A DNA stretch of 39,083 nucleotides. Source: an uncultured Clostridia bacterium. Its GTDB lineage: Bacteria > Bacillota > Clostridia > Christensenellales > Borkfalkiaceae. The notes below the pieces were generated by a model. The model worked only from the letters and a program-made list of their open reading frames with translations, had not been told where the DNA came from and ran no database searches. A program made the translations under genes and the position numbers. The stretch covers positions 1 through 39,083 of the forward strand of contig CAKQLR010000016.1 in the NCBI GenBank assembly GCA_934254725.1, read 5' to 3'. Below are positions 8,281 through 16,060 of this stretch, piece by piece (position 1 is the first letter of the stretch; the number at the start of each line of letters is the position of its first letter).

Positions 8281-9201
8281 TTATAATTTTGCAAAACCCT
8301 TACCCAAAATTTCGCTTGAGTTGGTAATCATTATAAACGAAGAAGGATCAATTTCCTTAATCTTAGCCCTGAGCGAACGCATTTCGTAGCGCTTGCAGAC
8401 AACCAGAATTATCTTCTTCGTGTGGTGCGAAAACGCCCCCTCGCCCGTCAGCGTCGTTGCCGAACGGTGCATGGAATTCATAATAAAATCGCATATTTCA
8501 TCTGGCTTTTCGGTTATTATGGTAAAGTACTTGCACAGGTTAAGATTGTCTATGAATTCGTCAATCATAAACGACTTCATAAGTAACCCGAGCGTGGAGA
8601 ACAACCCCGTTTCGATACCCGAAACGAAGAACGACGAAAGGGCAATCAGCCCGTCCGCAAATAAAAGCGCCACGCCCACGTTCACCTGCGTGTACTTTTT
8701 TAAAATCATGGCGATAATATCCGTCCCGCCCGAGGACGCGTCCTTATGGAACATTATCGCGCTGCCGAGCGCCGTAAGCAATATAGCAATAAAAAGCTCC
8801 ATAAACGGCTGCTTTGTAAGCGTAATTTTTTCTATTACGTGCCCCGCTTCGTCAAGTATCTTCATAGGATAAATCGCTTCGAAAACCATAGTCAGCAGCG
8901 AATAAACAAGCGTGCAGTAAACGGTTTTTACGCCGAATTGTTTATTTACGAAAATGAATCCGACTATAAGCAGCAAAACGTTAAAAATGGTAATCATTCG
9001 GGAAGGCGTAAGAAACCCGATAACAGCCTTAAGCCATTCCTGCGAAGGATTGATTTTATCGAACAACTCCCCGAGAAGAGTTGCCAGACCCGCAACGCCG
9101 CCCATAACGAAGCCGTTAGGTATTTTAAAGAAATATACGCCGACCGCGAGCAACGCAGAGCCGAGCGTAAGCATTAAATAATCGCTGAGTATTTTTTTCA
9201 C
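8281..9201 (-). CDS. YitT-family membrane protein (DUF161 + DUF2179)
   Basis: This is a 306-residue integral membrane protein. Five to six hydrophobic segments occupy about residues 1-210, beginning MKKILSDYLMLTLGSALLAVG, with the family glycine-rich FKIPNGFVMGGVAG loop. A soluble DUF2179 domain forms the C-terminus (about 215-306, ITEKPDEICDFIM to GFAKL). The family is widespread in Bacillota and has no settled biochemical function; it is often annotated as a putative transporter. Translation probably starts at GTG (9201-9199) preceded by GAGG. It is the only gene in its transcription unit, sharing a terminator with the convergent SDR gene. Confidence 0.85.
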   Translation of the reverse strand: MKKILSDYLMLTLGSALLAVGVYFFKIPNGFVMGGVAGLATLLGELFDKINPSQEWLKAVIGFLTPSRMITIFNVLLLIVGFIFVNKQFGVKTVYCTLVYSLLTMVFEAIYPMKILDEAGHVIEKITLTKQPFMELFIAILLTALGSAIMFHKDASSGGTDIIAMILKKYTQVNVGVALLFADGLIALSSFFVSGIETGLFSTLGLLMKSFMIDEFIDNLNLCKYFTIITEKPDEICDFIMNSMHRSATTLTGEGAFSHHTKKIILVVCKRYEMRSLRAKIKEIDPSSFIMITNSSEILGKGFAKL

Positions 9202-9300
9202 TTTAGTGCCTCAATGTGCATTTAAAAAAGATTTACCCGCCTTTTTCACACAAAAACGCGGTTTTTTGAAATTTTCGTATCTATCGCGACAAGCGAAAAA

Positions 9301-10950
9301 TCAAGCGTATTCCACTTCTTCTATGGAGTGCGCGATAAAGCTCAAATGGTCGCCCGCACGCTCCAGGTTGGAAACGAGATTGATATATACGCCGGAACTG
9401 TCGGCTCTGCATTCGCCTTTTCCGAGGCGTTTGATGTGCGCCGCAACGAGTGCGCGCCTGAGGTTATCGAGCTGTTCTTCTTTTGCGTCCACTGCGGGAA
9501 GCAGGCTTCTGTCCTTGGTAAGACGCGCCTGTTTTGCAACTTCATACAATTCTTCCAGAACGCCGAACATCTCTTTCAGGCTATCCTCAACCCCGGGCGA
9601 GAAAGTAATTTCGTCGTTCACCACGCGATTAGTGTATTTGATGAAGTTATCCGCAATTTCCGCAACCCTCGCAATGTCGGAGTTGTTGTTGTGAATTATC
9701 GCAACGCGCTTTTCGTCGTTAAGCGTCAGATCGGAAGACGAAATCGTAATAAGATAATCGGTAAGTTTTTTGCTAAGGTCGTAAACCTCCGCGCTCTTTT
9801 CGGAAATCTTCTCGATTTTTTCGGGGTTCTTTTCAAGGAATGTATCAAGCCCTTCCTTAAGAGAAGCCATAGCGAGGTCGCCTATCCTCATGCATTCCTT
9901 TGCACTCTGCTCGATAGCGATAGTAGGCGCGTTCAGGAAACGTTTATCTATGTAAGACTGTTCTCCCTCGTTCTTGCCTTTGCCGACGAGAAATTCCGCA
10001 AGTTTGACAAGATATTTTGTAAACGGCAGGAAGATAATGGTGCTTACCGTATTGAATATAGTATGGAACATAGCTATTTGCGTGGTGGTCGATTTAAACC
10101 ATACTTCAAACGTATCGCTCATAAACGTCGGCCAGCAAACAAGAATTACAAAGAATATAACCGTTCCGAAAACGTTGAACAACAGGTGGATAAGGCTGGC
10201 GCACTTCGCGTCCTTTGATGCGCCGACGGACGAGAGAAGCGACGTTACGCAGGTACCGATGTTAGACCCCATTATAAGGTATAATACGGAATTTCCACCG
10301 GAACCTATTACAACATGATAAGAAACCATTGTAACGATTATGCTGTTAATCGCCGTACTGCTCTGAACTATTGCCGTAAGCACTATGCCGACGAACAAAA
10401 GCAAAAACGGATTGCTTACTGAGGAGAGAATATCTTGAACTATCGGAAGATCCGTAATGACGCCCATAGAATCCTTCATAAATCCGAGACCTACGAAAAT
10501 CAAACCTAAACCCGTCAGCGCAAAACCGAGGGCTTTAAACTTTTTGTTTTTGCAAACCATATCCATAACTATCCCGACGAGGGAAAGAGCTATTGCGTAG
10601 GTTTCTATGCCAAAGCCCTGCAAAGCGACTATCTGAACGGTTATCGTGGTACCGATGTTCGCGCCCATAATAACAGCCGCGGCTTGGGTGAGCGTCATAA
10701 TGCCGGTGTTTACGAAACCTACTACCATAACGGTAGTTATACCCGAGCTTTGCACTAATGCGGTAGACGCAGCGCCTATGCCGACGCCTATCAGTTTAGA
10801 CCCCGCCGTCTTGCGAAACAGCGCTTTCAGTTTTCTGTTGGCGAGCTTTTCCATATTGTCGGAAAGCGTTCTGACGCCGAACAAAAATACGCCGAGCCCC
10901 GCAAGGAATTTAAAAATCATTTCTATAATTTGTTGGGGAGTCAGCGTCAT
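9301..10950 (-). CDS. Na/Pi cotransporter family protein with PhoU-like domain
   Basis: This 549-residue protein has two inverted Na/Pi-cotransport repeats with the family QSS motifs: ALVQSSGITT near residue 64 with GANIGTT, and VQSSTAINS near 195 with GSNIGTC. About eight membrane segments are followed by a helical PhoU-like cytoplasmic domain from about residue 340. It is expected to import phosphate with sodium, or to regulate phosphate flux. The ATG start (10950-10948) has no ribosome site of its own; it overlaps by ATGA with a 10-codon upstream reading frame that has one. A second, divergent member of this family lies at 32489-34237. Confidence 0.88.
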   Translation of the reverse strand: MTLTPQQIIEMIFKFLAGLGVFLFGVRTLSDNMEKLANRKLKALFRKTAGSKLIGVGIGAASTALVQSSGITTVMVVGFVNTGIMTLTQAAAVIMGANIGTTITVQIVALQGFGIETYAIALSLVGIVMDMVCKNKKFKALGFALTGLGLIFVGLGFMKDSMGVITDLPIVQDILSSVSNPFLLLFVGIVLTAIVQSSTAINSIIVTMVSYHVVIGSGGNSVLYLIMGSNIGTCVTSLLSSVGASKDAKCASLIHLLFNVFGTVIFFVILVCWPTFMSDTFEVWFKSTTTQIAMFHTIFNTVSTIIFLPFTKYLVKLAEFLVGKGKNEGEQSYIDKRFLNAPTIAIEQSAKECMRIGDLAMASLKEGLDTFLEKNPEKIEKISEKSAEVYDLSKKLTDYLITISSSDLTLNDEKRVAIIHNNNSDIARVAEIADNFIKYTNRVVNDEITFSPGVEDSLKEMFGVLEELYEVAKQARLTKDRSLLPAVDAKEEQLDNLRRALVAAHIKRLGKGECRADSSGVYINLVSNLERAGDHLSFIAHSIEEVEYA

Positions 10951-10979
10951 AAGTTTTTCATTTGTACGTAAAAAATCAT
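10947..10979 (-). CDS. Possible 10-residue leader peptide coupled to the Na/Pi transporter
   Basis: ATG (10979-10977) is preceded by AAAAAGGAA with 8-nt spacing and encodes MIFYVQMKNL. Its TGA overlaps the transporter ATG in an ATGA junction. The ribosome site belongs to this small frame, whereas the transporter start has none. Translational coupling is the likely reason for its existence; a function for the peptide itself is not implied. Confidence 0.45.
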   Translation of the reverse strand: MIFYVQMKNL

Positions 10980-11080
10980 ACGTTTATTCCTTTTTGTTTT
11001 TTATAAAGTCCCCTGAATCATGCATTAACAGCGAAAAATACTTAATTATTGCACGGACTTTTTACAGATTTTCCGCATAA

Positions 11081-11114
11081 AAATAAGGTCGAAATCGAAA
11101 ACCCGACCTTATTT
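11081..11114 (-). terminator. Terminator of serS
   Basis: An 11-bp perfect stem, AAATAAGGTCG / CGACCTTATTT, with a 12-base loop lies just after the serS stop. On the minus strand it runs into TTATTTTTA. Confidence 0.8.
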
Positions 11115-11119
11115 AAAAT

Positions 11120-12406
11120 TTATCTTATAACCTCAAGACCGCCGAGGAACGGGCGAAGCACTTCCGGAACGGTAACAGAGCCGTCCTCGTTCTGGTACTG
11201 TTCTACAATAGCGGGTAAAACCCTGCTGGTAGCAAGACCCGAACCGTTGAGGGTGTGGAGGTATCTTGGCTTGCCTGTAACGGAGTCTCTGAACCTCGTG
11301 TTGTTTCTTCTTGCCTGGTAATCGTTGGCGTTGGAAACGGAGCTTACCTCTTTGTAAATGCCCATAGAAGGAATCCACACTTCTATATCGTAAGTCCTTG
11401 CCATGGAAGCGGAACAATCCCCCGCGGCAAGTTTGCTCAGGCGGAAGTGAAGTCCTAATTTTTCCATAAGTCTGCAAGCTTTTCCTACGAGTTCTTCAAA
11501 AGCCTCTTTGGATTTATCGGGGTGCGCGTACTGCACCATTTCTACTTTATTGAACTGGTGCCCTCTTATCATGCCGCGTTCTTCTGCCCTTGCGCTACCC
11601 GCTTCTTTACGATAGCATGGAGTGTATGCAAAGAACTTCATCGGAAGTTTGCTTTCGTCCACTATTTCGCCAGCATACATATTGACAAGCGCGGTTTCCG
11701 CCGTAGGAAGCATAAATCTGCTTTTTGCTCGCATTTCGGGGTCCTCGCTGTCAACCCAATAAACTTCGTCCGCGAATTTGGGGAACTGACCAGCGCCGAA
11801 ACCGCAGTTATACGAAAGCATATGCGGGGGAAGAATCATTTCGTAGCCGTCCGCAAGATGTTCGGAAACAAAAAAGTTAAGCAACGCCCATTCGAGCCTT
11901 GCGCCGACCCCGCGATAGAGCCAGTAGCCGTTGCCCGAAAGTTTAACGCCTCTTTCGTAATCTATCATACCGAGAGAGATGCAAAGGTCAACGTGGTTTT
12001 TAGCCTGGAATTTAAACTCCGGCTTGGTGCCGAAAACCTTTACTACCTGATTGTTTTCCTTTTCGCCGGGGAGTAAATCCTCGTCGGGAATGTTGGGCAA
12101 ACGGCAGAGGAAATCAAAAATTTTGGTTTCAAGCTCCGACTGCTTTTTGTCGCCCTCGGCAATTTTGTTGCCGAGTTCTTTCATTTCGGCGAAAATGGCG
12201 TCTACGGGTTGTCCGGCTTTTTTGAGCTTGGGAATTTCTGCCGAAACTTTATTCTTCTCGGCTTTGTAACCTTCTACTTCATAAATAACTTGCTTTCTTT
12301 CATTGTCCCAGCCGAGTACTTCGGTAAAATCTACAACGCAACCTTTTCTTGCGAGTAAAGCTTCTACCTTTTCCTTATTCTCGGCTATCATTTTTAAATC
12401 GAGCAT
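11120..12406 (-). CDS. serS: Seryl-tRNA synthetase
   Basis: This is a 428-residue class II synthetase charging tRNA-Ser. The N-terminal part (about residues 25-110) is the antiparallel coiled-coil tRNA-binding arm (EVEGYKAEKNKVSAEIPKLKK and following). The catalytic core contains class II motif 2 (CYRKEAGSARAEERGMIRGHQF, about 270-292) and motif 3 (LNGSGLATSRVLPAIVEQYQ, about 386-405). Length is normal. ATG at 12406 has a very good AGAAGGAG ribosome site. No T-box leader is recognisable upstream, unlike many Bacillota synthetase genes. It has its own terminator and a possible promoter about 60-90 nt upstream. Confidence 0.95.
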   Translation of the reverse strand: MLDLKMIAENKEKVEALLARKGCVVDFTEVLGWDNERKQVIYEVEGYKAEKNKVSAEIPKLKKAGQPVDAIFAEMKELGNKIAEGDKKQSELETKIFDFLCRLPNIPDEDLLPGEKENNQVVKVFGTKPEFKFQAKNHVDLCISLGMIDYERGVKLSGNGYWLYRGVGARLEWALLNFFVSEHLADGYEMILPPHMLSYNCGFGAGQFPKFADEVYWVDSEDPEMRAKSRFMLPTAETALVNMYAGEIVDESKLPMKFFAYTPCYRKEAGSARAEERGMIRGHQFNKVEMVQYAHPDKSKEAFEELVGKACRLMEKLGLHFRLSKLAAGDCSASMARTYDIEVWIPSMGIYKEVSSVSNANDYQARRNNTRFRDSVTGKPRYLHTLNGSGLATSRVLPAIVEQYQNEDGSVTVPEVLRPFLGGLEVIR

Positions 12407-12463
12407 ACGTTCTCCTTCTAAAACCCGCTTGATTAAACTTAAACGGATTGATTTTTACATTTG

Positions 12464-12494
12464 ATTGTAGCCTTAGGCTTAGCGGTTTTGTCAA
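12464..12494 (-). promoter_or_regulatory. Possible promoter of serS
   Basis: On the minus strand TTGACA (12494-12489) and TACAAT (12469-12464) both match consensus well, but the 19-nt spacing is long. The hexamers flank a small inverted repeat, AGCC-TTA-GGCT. Confidence 0.4.
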
Positions 12495-12593
12495 ACTGCC
12501 GCTTTTCTCATACCTATACAAATAATAGTATATAATATTTCAGAAATAAAATCAATCGAAGAAAACGCATATACGAAAAAATTTTTAGTGGTG

Positions 12594-12711
12594 GTGGCGA
12601 TGCCGCCACGGGCATGTATCCAGCGGTGTACCACCGTAAGTAAGTAGCGGCGCAAACGCCGCTGTTATGTATCCGAGTTTGGCGGCGAGGAAAGAAAGTA
12701 ACTTCCGCTCC
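12594..12711 (-). repeat. Extragenic hairpin repeat, copy C
   Basis: On the minus strand the order is GGGGAGCGGAAG, a gap, CAAACTCGGATACATAAC, stem AGCGGCG-TTTG-CGCCGCT (12663-12646), CGGTG-GTA-CACCG (12636-12624) and GTGGCG-GCAT-CGCCAC (12609-12594). It is the same family as copies A and B near 8.1 kb. It lies directly 3' of spoIIE in sense orientation and makes up most of the 345-bp gap between serS and spoIIE. No gene is credible in this gap. It may also end the spoIIE transcript. Confidence 0.7.
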
Positions 12712-12751
12712 CCGTGTGCAGAAAATAATTTCAAAAATATACAGCAAGCGA

Positions 12752-15004
12752 CTATCCGGCAAAGATTTTGCAAGCCACTACGGTCATATCGTCGTCGGCA
12801 CGGTTGCCGTACAGTGCGAAGGCTTCTCTGAGAATAGAATCCGAAATCTTTTGCGGGTTCACTTCGCCCATGGCCGAAAGGTAATCGGCAAAATCGGTTG
12901 CGGAGCCGAAAGCGTCCGTCACTCCGTCGCTTGTAAAAATAATCACGTCGCCCGCGGCGAGCGGTTCAGTGCAAACGGAAGGGCGCAGGTCTTTTACTAT
13001 GCCCATCGGCAGGGAACTACCTTCGATCAGTTTCACCACGCCCTTTGAAAGAATAAAACCGTACGGCGCGCCGAGTTTTATAAAATCGCACGTCAGCGAC
13101 GAAAGGTTTATTACCCCGACGTCAAGCGCGGCAAAGGTGTCCTCCGCAGGGAAAGACAACAATTCGTTGACCGTTTCGAGGCATGTTTCGGGCGGTATGC
13201 CCGCCCTGTAAAAGCATTCTATAAGAGAAAGAGACGCCGCGGAAATTTTCTTTGCCTTTTCTCCGCTGCCCATTCCGTCGGACAATGCGAGCAGAAAACT
13301 GTTGCGAGAAATTCTCGTAAGCGAATGCGTATCGCCCGAAAACCCTTCGCCCGTTTTATTCATACAGGAAACGCCGAAAACGCAGTCGTAACCGGAATAC
13401 GGTTCCAAGCTTAAAATCTCCCTGTCACCGCCTGCGGTGTAACGGTTTTTTATTTGATACTCAACCGAAAAATAGTCGTTAACCTGCGATAAAAGGGCTT
13501 TTTCGCTATAATTGTTTAAAGCGGCTATTAAAATTTCTTTCTTCTCGCCCTCGCCCGTAATCATAATTTCGCCCACGTTCACCCCTGCGGACAGCAGATG
13601 TTTTTTAAGCGCCTTTTCGGCTTTTTTGGACGGGGCAAGCCGTGCGGAAAGACTGCTTGCAAGGGCCTTTACGGCAAGGCTTATTCCCTCCGCCTGAACC
13701 GAAGCGATCTGTCTTACGTCAGAAGCTGCTTTTGTCTTTTCGCAGTCGTAGGCGTATTTTGTTACGAATTTGTTTATAGCAAAGACTATCGAAGTAGTCT
13801 GATTGCAATTGGAAGTGAACTTTTTGGGCAAATCCACGGCGGTGAGCTTGCCCTTGTTTTTTGCTATGGAAATAAGCCTTAAAAGAATATCTTTTTCGGG
13901 GAAACCCTTTCCCTCGCACTTTTTAAAAAAAGAGCAATCCTTGCAAACGTTATGTATTTCGCTTAAAATTTTATCCTCGTACACGAACGGATTCTGGGCG
14001 GAATCAATCGTTCTGAAAAGATCCGAAATTTCCTTATAAGTGCCCGAAATCTCATATAAACGCGTACCGAGATAGCTTTTCATTCTGTTTATTTCCGCCC
14101 TTGAAAGAGGAGCTTCGCTGTCGGAAAATAGTTTTTCGCGAAGCTTTTCATACAGTTTTTCGGGTACAAAAGCGGCGGCGAGCGCAGGCGCGCAAACCCA
14201 GACTGCAGACAGATACGTATAGTTTTCGTAAACTCTGAAAGCATAAGCGGAAAGAAATTCTACGCCGATAATCACACCCGTTAGAGCAATCGGCTTTGAA
14301 CAGGCAAAAACTTCGGCAACAAAACCGAACAGGATAAACGGGAGCAAATAGGCGGCGTCCTTGGTTATAAGTGCGGCTGGAATACCGCAAATCACCCAGA
14401 AAAGGCAGCTTTCACGCCCCTTTGTAAGCACGCTTAAAAAGAAACACATCGCCACCGCGACGGCTTTATACGGATTTATCCCGAAATATTTTATAAAACC
14501 GTATGAGGAACAAACGAACAGCAAGCACAAACTTAAGCCCTCTATCGGTTCCATTGCGCAGAAACCCTTTATTTTAAAGCCCTTTGCATACGGAAAGAAC
14601 GCGAGCGAAAACGCGCATATCGCCGCCGACGAAATTATTCTGAATAAAAATTCGCCTTCTTCCGCTAACAAAACGTACGGCGCGAGCGACGCGCAAAGCA
14701 ACAACGGAGAGAAAAATCTGAAATACTTCTTTTTACCGAAAACCCCGTAAAACGCACATAAAAACCCGCCGGAACATAATCCGACGAGCATCTTTTCCGC
14801 AGACAGAAACGGAATAAAAGAGATTGAACAAATTAAAAAACAGCCGAACGGATTGTTGCCCGCGGCAAGCAAAGCGAAAAGCAGCGACAGCGCGAGCGGG
14901 CAGAACGGGAAAACGGCGTTGTTCAAAAAGATCATAATAGCCAGGTTAGCGACATAAACGGTAACGATTGCCGCGTCCAACGAACGGCGAATAGCATTCA
15001 GCAT
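12752..15004 (-). CDS. spoIIE: Stage II sporulation protein E (membrane PP2C-type phosphatase)
   Basis: This 750-residue protein has an N-terminal half (about residues 15-310) with some ten membrane segments, a central linker, and a C-terminal PPM/PP2C serine phosphatase domain. Metal-binding aspartates are in LSDGMGSGEKA (about 576), FTSDGVTD (about 700) and RADDDMTVV (about 736). In endospore formers SpoIIE localises to the asymmetric septum and dephosphorylates SpoIIAA, releasing sigma-F in the forespore. The start at 15004 is chosen for GGGAG 7 nt upstream; a longer frame from 15055 has none. Two TTTTGTCG elements upstream may be Spo0A sites. Its presence argues for a sporulating ancestor at least. 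Confidence 0.9.
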   Translation of the reverse strand: MLNAIRRSLDAAIVTVYVANLAIMIFLNNAVFPFCPLALSLLFALLAAGNNPFGCFLICSISFIPFLSAEKMLVGLCSGGFLCAFYGVFGKKKYFRFFSPLLLCASLAPYVLLAEEGEFLFRIISSAAICAFSLAFFPYAKGFKIKGFCAMEPIEGLSLCLLFVCSSYGFIKYFGINPYKAVAVAMCFFLSVLTKGRESCLFWVICGIPAALITKDAAYLLPFILFGFVAEVFACSKPIALTGVIIGVEFLSAYAFRVYENYTYLSAVWVCAPALAAAFVPEKLYEKLREKLFSDSEAPLSRAEINRMKSYLGTRLYEISGTYKEISDLFRTIDSAQNPFVYEDKILSEIHNVCKDCSFFKKCEGKGFPEKDILLRLISIAKNKGKLTAVDLPKKFTSNCNQTTSIVFAINKFVTKYAYDCEKTKAASDVRQIASVQAEGISLAVKALASSLSARLAPSKKAEKALKKHLLSAGVNVGEIMITGEGEKKEILIAALNNYSEKALLSQVNDYFSVEYQIKNRYTAGGDREILSLEPYSGYDCVFGVSCMNKTGEGFSGDTHSLTRISRNSFLLALSDGMGSGEKAKKISAASLSLIECFYRAGIPPETCLETVNELLSFPAEDTFAALDVGVINLSSLTCDFIKLGAPYGFILSKGVVKLIEGSSLPMGIVKDLRPSVCTEPLAAGDVIIFTSDGVTDAFGSATDFADYLSAMGEVNPQKISDSILREAFALYGNRADDDMTVVACKIFAG

Positions 15005-15033
15005 AGAATTTCTCCCGAAGGGTATTTTAAAAC

Positions 15034-15098
15034 ATAATACTCTATGCAAGAACACTTAATATAAAACGTTTTGTCGGCAAACGGCATTTTTTGTCGTT
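15034..15098 (-). promoter_or_regulatory. Putative Spo0A-controlled spoIIE promoter region
   Basis: On the minus strand a TATTAT -10-like hexamer (15039-15034) lies upstream of spoIIE with no good -35. Two 0A-box-like TGTCG cores (on the plus strand TTGTCGG at 15071 and TTGTCGT at 15091) lie 20 bp apart, about 35-55 bp upstream of that hexamer. The consensus 0A box is TGTCGAA, so the matches are partial. Confidence 0.3.
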
Positions 15099-15166
15099 AG
15101 CAAAATCTGCTCTGCTGCCCCAGCCGAAAACGCTGCCCGAAGCGAAATAAAATCCGCTGCGGGCGT

Positions 15167-15898
15167 TCAGCTTTTAAAGCACCCGTCGGAAAAAATAATT
15201 TTATTTCCGTAGTACTCGGTTAAAAACTCCTCTTCCTCCGCGCGAACGGGAGAGAGAAGTTCCGCCTCGCCGGATCCCGAAAGCAAAATTTCGGTAAGAA
15301 GCTTTTCGTCGCCTGTATCATCGCCCGATAAAAACGCGCGGTTAAGTTTTTTATAATGGCAATCAAAAACCTTACCGTTCTGAACGTAAACGCGCTTGCT
15401 TTTCTTTTCCTCAAGAATAAACGCTATAAAATCCTTAAGCCTTTCGGGGTTGAACGTGCGTGGCAGATACATGGAAATATCCTGCCACTTCTTCTTTAAC
15501 GCCTGAAGTCTGAAGTTAAAAAGCCCGTCCACCGGGAACTCGTCCTCCGAAGAAATACGTTGCTTAATATACTCCCTGTCCTCGTCTATATCCGCAGAAA
15601 CCACAGCCGCAAGCAAAATTCTGCTTTCCGTATCCGTAAGCCCGTACGGCTTGCAGCGAGAGCGGAAGAAATCGCACTTATAGTTTACGGCAATCACGTC
15701 CGCAATTTTATCGGTAGCCTCCGCCTTGACTATCCCGTAGAAGCAATCGTCCGCAGAAATCTCTATAATGTTTCTGTCCGTCTGCTTGTACGCCTTTACG
15801 CTGCAAGGCAAACTGCAAAGAGACTCCGTAAGCCCTCCGTAAAGGTAAACCGCATTTTCCACATTTTCTCCGCCGTCTGAAATCAAAAGCACACTCAT
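15167..15898 (-). CDS. ytxC: YtxC-like putative sporulation protein
   Basis: This is a 243-residue soluble protein. The central VDGLFNFRLQALKKKWQDI block and the C-terminal FLTEYYGNKIIF resemble the YtxC family of sporulation-associated proteins, known mostly by expression and distribution rather than biochemistry. It lies 162 nt upstream of spoIIE on the same strand, which supports a sporulation role. The only plausible start is ATG 15898; no ribosome site precedes it. A CATACACTA box resembling a sigma-E/sigma-K -10 element lies 5 nt before the ATG, which would give an almost leaderless mRNA. Identification rests on motif memory and is moderate. Confidence 0.55.
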   Translation of the reverse strand: MSVLLISDGGENVENAVYLYGGLTESLCSLPCSVKAYKQTDRNIIEISADDCFYGIVKAEATDKIADVIAVNYKCDFFRSRCKPYGLTDTESRILLAAVVSADIDEDREYIKQRISSEDEFPVDGLFNFRLQALKKKWQDISMYLPRTFNPERLKDFIAFILEEKKSKRVYVQNGKVFDCHYKKLNRAFLSGDDTGDEKLLTEILLSGSGEAELLSPVRAEEEEFLTEYYGNKIIFSDGCFKS

Positions 15899-15989
15899 AC
15901 CGATAGTGTATGCTTAATTAAGTCTAATTATTTCCTTTTTCTTTTAAAGAAAATTTTTAATTTTAAAAATACCCGTTTAACGCGTGAAA

Positions 15990-16015
15990 AAGGCGGCTTT
16001 TAAAAAAGTCGCCTT
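15990..16015 (-). terminator. Terminator downstream of malQ
   Basis: An 11-bp stem with one G-T pair, AAGGCGGCTTT / AAAGTCGCCTT, and a four-base loop ends in TTTTT on the minus strand, about 45 nt after the malQ stop. Confidence 0.75.
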
Positions 16016-16060
16016 AAATTATATTTACAAACGGTGGCAAAAAATCCGTCGGAAGATTCA

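Noticed and set aside
12407..12463. T-box riboswitch upstream of serS
   Set aside because: No AGGGTGG-type T-box sequence or specifier stem is visible; only a small AGCC/GGCT hairpin.
12514..12773. Small open frames in the serS-spoIIE gap
   Set aside because: They lie across the hairpin repeat copy C; their apparent coding is a by-product of GC-rich repeats.
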